A DNA stretch of 64,000 nucleotides, from NCBI RefSeq assembly GCF_900111805.1, contig NZ_FOJN01000010.1:1-64000 (forward strand), in the 5' to 3' direction. Position numbers and translations under genes: made by a program. The stretch comes from Rhodococcoides kroppenstedtii. GTDB lineage: Bacteria; Actinomycetota; Actinomycetes; Mycobacteriales; Mycobacteriaceae. Numbering within the stretch: position 1 is the stretch's first letter; the number at the start of each line of letters is the position of its first letter. This document shows, piece after piece, positions 60,864 through 64,000 of the stretch. A model generated the notes under the pieces. The model was not told the DNA's origin, did not search any database, and saw only the letters and a list, made by a program, of their open reading frames with translations.

Positions 60864-61358
60864 TCAGGGAAGCAGGTGCGAGTAGGCCGAGCATTCGGCC
60901 GCCACACCGATGTAGACCAGGCCGTCGGACTGCGCGTCGCTCCATCCGAGGGGTGCGGTGCGTCCCGACACGTCCTCGAGCACGTCGATGCCGGCGCGCC
61001 CGACGGCGAGGTCACGGCAGATGTCGGCGGCCGTGCGATCGATGAACCCGAGAGTCGCGGGGTCGGCGGGGTAGCCGACCGAGGTCAGGACCTGCGTCAG
61101 GGTCGTGTCCGGATCCGACACCGACGCAGCCGACGCTGGTGCGGCGATGTCGATCGCCGACGCCGTGATCGCCGAGGGTGCGGTGGGGGTCTCGACCGGG
61201 GCGGGCCGGTCGGCGGGCGCGACGTCGCTCGCCGCCACGGCAGACTGGGTGTCGACCACCGTGGGGAGGACGGCAGCGGGCAACGCGACCGCGGTGATGC
61301 CCGCAGCGGCCCACAGAACGCGTCGACGGGTGCTGGTCGGGCGGCGGTGAGCAGGCAT
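60864..61358 (-). CDS. Secreted DUF732-like protein
   Basis: A 164-residue exported protein. The signal peptide runs MPAHRRPTSTRRRVLWAAAG, a hydrophobic run and AVAAS near 43. A Pro/Ala-rich linker follows to about 80. The C-terminal domain (TLTQVLTSVGYPADPATLGF, TAADICRDLAVG, IGVAAECSAYSHLLP) has two cysteines likely in a disulfide and matches the DUF732 pattern of mycobacterial secreted proteins. Function unknown. It is convergent with the toxin cassette, 4 bp away, and is not part of it. Confidence 0.7.
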   Translation of the reverse strand: MPAHRRPTSTRRRVLWAAAGITAVALPAAVLPTVVDTQSAVAASDVAPADRPAPVETPTAPSAITASAIDIAAPASAASVSDPDTTLTQVLTSVGYPADPATLGFIDRTAADICRDLAVGRAGIDVLEDVSGRTAPLGWSDAQSDGLVYIGVAAECSAYSHLLP

Positions 61359-61453
61359 GTCGAGTCTTCCGTGCGGGGGTCGGACGCTGACGTATACCCA
61401 AGATCCAGTGAAATGTTACGTCGATCTCACATCATGGAACGGAGGGCGCGCCG

Positions 61454-61585
61454 ATGGCGGCGGTATCGCGCGCGAACCTGGGCGCCTGGCTGATCACGGT
61501 GAATCCGCGCCTGTCGTTCCTGACCCGGCAGGAGTGGGCAGCGCTCGCTCCGAGGACGCCGAGAATGCCGGGATTGCCGTGGTAG
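61454..61585 (+). CDS. Candidate small protein of 43 residues
   Basis: Starts MAAVSRANLGAWLITVNPR and ends in PRMPGLPW before TAG. GGAGG lies 8 nt before the ATG, a strong ribosome site. Third codon positions are mostly G or C through the first 27 codons, like real genes here, but drift towards the end. I do not recognise it; it could be a remnant of a longer gene. Confidence 0.35.
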   Translation: MAAVSRANLGAWLITVNPRLSFLTRQEWAALAPRTPRMPGLPW

Positions 61586-61587
61586 CC

Positions 61588-61607
61588 AGTACCGTTCGGT
61601 TGGTACT
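61588..61607. promoter_or_regulatory. Inverted repeat upstream of the glycoside hydrolase gene
   Basis: AGTACC (61588-61593) and GGTACT (61602-61607) form a perfect 6-base inverted repeat around an 8 bp spacer, 87 bp before the hydrolase ATG and directly after the small candidate gene. It may be an operator or a weak hairpin. Confidence 0.4.
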
Positions 61608-61693
61608 CTTGTTGCTGAAGTGACTTGTGTTACTGATGTGACTCCAATGCGGGTCGGGTGCCGTCGTCGCACCCGTGTCGGGTGGGAGTCACC

Positions 61694-62806
61694 ATGGTCC
61701 GTACGGTCGTCACACGAATCCTTCTTCTGCTGGCGGTGATGCTCATGACGCTGACGGTCACGCCGGCGTCCGCCGCCAGTTCCTACGTCGGGCGGCAGGG
61801 AATCGGCCTCAACGGCATCGATTTCCGAGCCTCGTCGACGGTGCAACGTGCCCAAGCAGCCCGCATCGCCGGCACCGGCGCTGCCTGGGTGCGCATCGAG
61901 ATCGACTGGTGGTGGGTGCAGGACGGCGGCCCGTCGTCGTACAACTGGGCGGGGCCCGACGGCGCCGTCGCCGCGGCGCGCGCCCGCGGCCTGAAGATTC
62001 TGCTGTTGATCCAGAAGACACCGCCCTGGGCGCGCACCACCGCCGACGGCAGCACACCCCCGACGGATCCCGCCGCCTACGCGCGCTTCGCCGCCACCAC
62101 CGTCGCGCGCTACGCGCCGCAGGGAATCCGGGCGTTCGAGGTCTGGAACGAGCCGAACCTCTGGATGTTCTGGGCCGATCCCGTCACCGGCAAACCCAAC
62201 GTCCAGGGGTATGTCGACCTGCTCCGCGCGGCCTATCCGGCCATGAAGGCGGCCACGCCGTACGCCATCACCGTCGTCGCCGCGGGCCTGTCGCCGTGGG
62301 GCACCACCGGTCAGTCACCCGAGGGGCACGCGATCGCGCCGCTCACCTATCTCGATCAGATGTACGACCTCGGGGCGGGTGGATCCTTCGACGCCCTGGG
62401 CTGGCATCCCTACACCGCACCCGCTCTGCCGAACGACGTCGCCGACTGGAACGCGTGGTCGCAGATGAGCATCGACTTCCGGAACCCCGACGGCTCGATC
62501 TACCAGAAGAGCGCGCGGACGATCATGACCGAGAACGGTGACGCCGGGAAGCTGATCGTGATGACCGAGGCCGGCGCCGCCACCGCGGGCGACCCCAGCC
62601 TCACCGAGCAGGCGCAGGCCACCGCCTACCGCCAAGCGGTCGACCTCCGCCTCTCCTACACCTGGGCCGGCCCGATCTTCTTCTACGAGACCACCGACCG
62701 CGCCCCCCTCACCACCGTGAACCCCGACAAGGAGAACTACTTCGGGGTCTACCGCAACGACGGGTCCGCCAAGCCCGCCGTCGCGGTGCTGCAGTCCGTC
62801 CGCTGA
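61694..62806 (+). CDS. Secreted glycoside hydrolase (cellulase-like, TIM barrel of clan GH-A)
   Basis: A 370-residue exported glycosidase. The signal peptide is MVRTVVTRILLLLAVMLMTL with cleavage near ASAAS. The TIM barrel has the acid/base Glu153 in FEVWNEPNLWMFW and the nucleophile Glu292 in IVMTEAGAAT, both typical of clan A families such as GH5 and GH39. FDALGWHPYTAPAL and FFYETTDRAP are conserved surroundings. The sugar polymer is unknown. ATG at 61694 has GGTGGGAG upstream. The gene end is duplicated after the stop. Confidence 0.82.
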   Translation: MVRTVVTRILLLLAVMLMTLTVTPASAASSYVGRQGIGLNGIDFRASSTVQRAQAARIAGTGAAWVRIEIDWWWVQDGGPSSYNWAGPDGAVAAARARGLKILLLIQKTPPWARTTADGSTPPTDPAAYARFAATTVARYAPQGIRAFEVWNEPNLWMFWADPVTGKPNVQGYVDLLRAAYPAMKAATPYAITVVAAGLSPWGTTGQSPEGHAIAPLTYLDQMYDLGAGGSFDALGWHPYTAPALPNDVADWNAWSQMSIDFRNPDGSIYQKSARTIMTENGDAGKLIVMTEAGAATAGDPSLTEQAQATAYRQAVDLRLSYTWAGPIFFYETTDRAPLTTVNPDKENYFGVYRNDGSAKPAVAVLQSVR

Positions 62807-62893
62807 CCCCCTGCCCGGTGCGCTGACTCCTGCCCGGTGCTGCGCACCGCGGCCCGCGGCGGCCCGCTGCGCACCGCGGCTCGCTGCGGCACT
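62801..62893. repeat. Two successive tandem repeats at the end of the hydrolase gene
   Basis: CGCTGACCCCCTGCCCGGTG (62801-62820), which contains the stop codon, is followed by CGCTGACTCCTGCCCGGTG (62821-62839), one base shorter and with one further change. Next, a 27 bp unit beginning CTGCGCACCGCGGC (62840-62866) repeats imperfectly (62867-62893) with 23 of 27 positions matching. GC-rich arms could fold and end transcription towards the convergent PrpD-like gene. Confidence 0.75.
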
Positions 62894-62907
62894 CGACCCC
62901 GAGCGCC

Positions 62908-64000
62908 TCACGGCAAACCCTGCAGCACCTCCACGACGTCCGACGCCCCGGCCAGCCCGTCCACTACCCCGACGATTCGCTCTGCATCGGAGGCCCCGAC
63001 CAGCCCGACGATCTTGGCGACCACAGCATCCCGGTCGAGCGGGAAGTGGTCGCTGTCGCCGACGGGGTTGGGTGCGCCCGCGGCGACCACCTCCCCGGAC
63101 CGCAGCGCCAACTCCACCTCGACGGCCCGGCGGTCGGGGAGCAGCGCGGTCAGGTGGTCGGCCACCTCGACGTGAACCCGGTCCACCACCGACGTCGCGC
63201 GGACGAAGGTGGCGCCGTCGGGGTCGAAGGTGTCGACGCCGATCTCGTCGGCGACCAGCGCCGCGGCGACGACGACGGGAAGCGAGAACATCGCCTGCAG
63301 ACGATTCGTCGGGGTGCGCCCGAACAGTGGCTCGGCGAGCCCGTGAATGCGCACCCGCACGTCGGTGACGTCGTCGGCGGACAGGCCGCCGGTGCGGCGC
63401 AGGTGCTGAATCACGTCCACGGCGGCGTGGGTGTACGAGCAGCTGGCGTGGCGTTTGGCGTAGCCCCGGTCGATCGACAACACACCCGGCTCCACTGCGA
63501 GCCGGTCCGCGTGCAAGGTCCCGACCACCCCACCGAGCGTGGCCGACGCGATCCCGACGTTGTCCACCAGTCCGGCCTCGGCCAGCCGTGCGGCGTCGAG
63601 CCCGGCGCGAACGGCGTTGCCCATCCACAGGTTTCGTCCGAACTGCCCCTGCAGCACCACCTCCCACGGAGCGATCGAGACGAGGGACGTCGAGGCGTCC
63701 ACCGCGGCGGCCGCGCGGTCGACACTCAGGCCCCACACGGCGGCGGCGGCCATGGCCGCACCGGTCGCGCCCCAGTGGCCGTGGGTGTGCCAGCGCGGGT
63801 CGCGGTCGAGGGCGTGGCCGAACCGGGTGGCCACCTCGTAACCGGCGACGACGGCGGTGAGAAACGTGGTCCCGGAGACCGGTTCGTCCGCGAGGCGTGC
63901 GGCGGCGACGGCGGCGGGAACGACGTGCGCTGCGGGGTGGCCCGCGGCGTACTTGTTGCCCTCGTCGAGTTCGAGGCAGCACGACGCCACCGCGTCGAGG
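62908..64000 (-). CDS. MmgE/PrpD-family dehydratase-like protein, 5' end beyond the window
   Basis: At least 364 residues, cut by the window end. ASCCLELDEGNKYAAGHPAAHVVPA is the family's conserved segment, followed by AGYEVATRFGHALD, HTHGHWGATGAAMAAAAVWGL and GYAKRHASCSYTHAAVD, all typical of 2-methylcitrate dehydratase/MmgE proteins. The family dehydrates 2-methylcitrate or related tricarboxylates, but many members have other roles; without prpB or prpC nearby the function is open. The reading frame stays open from 63990 to 64000, so the GTG at 63990 is not the start. Confidence 0.85.
   Translation of the reverse strand, partial: LDAVASCCLELDEGNKYAAGHPAAHVVPAAVAAARLADEPVSGTTFLTAVVAGYEVATRFGHALDRDPRWHTHGHWGATGAAMAAAAVWGLSVDRAAAAVDASTSLVSIAPWEVVLQGQFGRNLWMGNAVRAGLDAARLAEAGLVDNVGIASATLGGVVGTLHADRLAVEPGVLSIDRGYAKRHASCSYTHAAVDVIQHLRRTGGLSADDVTDVRVRIHGLAEPLFGRTPTNRLQAMFSLPVVVAAALVADEIGVDTFDPDGATFVRATSVVDRVHVEVADHLTALLPDRRAVEVELALRSGEVVAAGAPNPVGDSDHFPLDRDAVVAKIVGLVGASDAERIVGVVDGLAGASDVVEVLQGLP

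Larger units (their letters stand above)
61359..61693. other. 335 bp region with little recognised coding content
   Basis: Between the DUF732-like start and the glycoside hydrolase. It holds one small candidate reading frame (61454-61585, listed separately), an inverted repeat (61588-61607) and an AT-richer stretch (about 61580-61645) likely to carry the hydrolase promoter. I recognise no longer gene in it. Confidence 0.6.

Noticed and set aside
61357-61623. 88-codon frame in the gap before the glycoside hydrolase
   Set aside because: No ribosome site and mixed composition; the 43-codon frame in a different register has better support.
1-64000. Mobile elements, CRISPR arrays, tRNA or rRNA genes
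   Set aside because: No transposase, integrase, regular spaced repeats with spacers, or RNA gene signature was seen on reading; the tandem repeats present have no spacers.

Overview
The window is high-GC actinobacterial DNA. The gene content points to a mycolic-acid-containing member of the Mycobacteriales, most likely Rhodococcus or a close relative (Nocardiaceae); this is inference. Supporting evidence: an antigen-85-type mycolyltransferase, a FadD15-type acyl-CoA ligase, paired FadE-type acyl-CoA dehydrogenases, EspG, PPE-like and WXG100 proteins of type VII secretion, a DUF732-like secreted protein, a DUF664/DinB protein and an IdeR-type iron box. The gulonolactone oxidase next to an amino acid deaminase/aldolase recalls the Rv1769-Rv1771 neighbourhood of Mycobacterium tuberculosis. 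Many genes start with GTG and overlap the previous gene by 4 bp. Several genes seem to be leaderless, with a TANNNT-like -10 box 7-9 nt before the start codon. I saw no rRNA, tRNA, CRISPR array, integrase or insertion sequence.

Layout. 1-8.5 kb: frameshifted tail of an HNH endonuclease, sugar-lactone oxidase, TetR regulator with aldolase, a 1147-residue RecB-like nuclease/helicase, secreted mycolyltransferase, alpha/beta hydrolase. 8.5-15.3 kb: membrane-anchored sulfite-oxidase-like molybdoenzyme, FadD15-type ligase, DEAD-box RNA helicase, MHS-family transporter. 15.4-25.6 kb: SARP/NB-ARC/TPR regulator, HtrA-like lipoprotein protease, histidine phosphatase, two-subunit acyl-CoA dehydrogenase, aldehyde dehydrogenase and TspO-like protein. 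25.8-29.6 kb: an operon of five tightly packed genes built around two SipW-type (S26B) signal peptidases and their probable substrates. 29.7-38.1 kb: mostly housekeeping genes, including DinB-like, quinone oxidoreductase, PhoD, TrhO, pseudouridine synthase, glutaminase and ThiM. 38.2-43.9 kb: cold-shock gene with a structured leader, then a BMP-type nucleoside ABC importer. 44-47.7 kb: oxidoreductases, HAD phosphatase and an IdeR-boxed siderophore-interacting protein. 47.8-49.9 kb: PPE-like/EspG pair. 50-56.5 kb: PucR-type regulator divergent from a complete Liv-type ABC importer. 56.6-60.9 kb: hypothetical protein, CsbD-like/LEA-like stress protein, then a type VII secretion toxin cassette (two WXG100 partners, a 421-residue WXG-headed toxin-like protein and a small CPCC-type cysteine-rich protein as candidate immunity factor). 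60.9-64 kb: DUF732-like protein, secreted glycoside hydrolase and an MmgE/PrpD protein running off the window.

The two most system-like regions are the SipW operon, in which one peptidase is fused to what looks like its own class of substrate, and the WXG100-toxin-immunity cassette. A third pattern is unusual: short tandem duplications that copy the end of a gene together with its stop codon occur at several unrelated genes, leaving an echo of the gene end just downstream.
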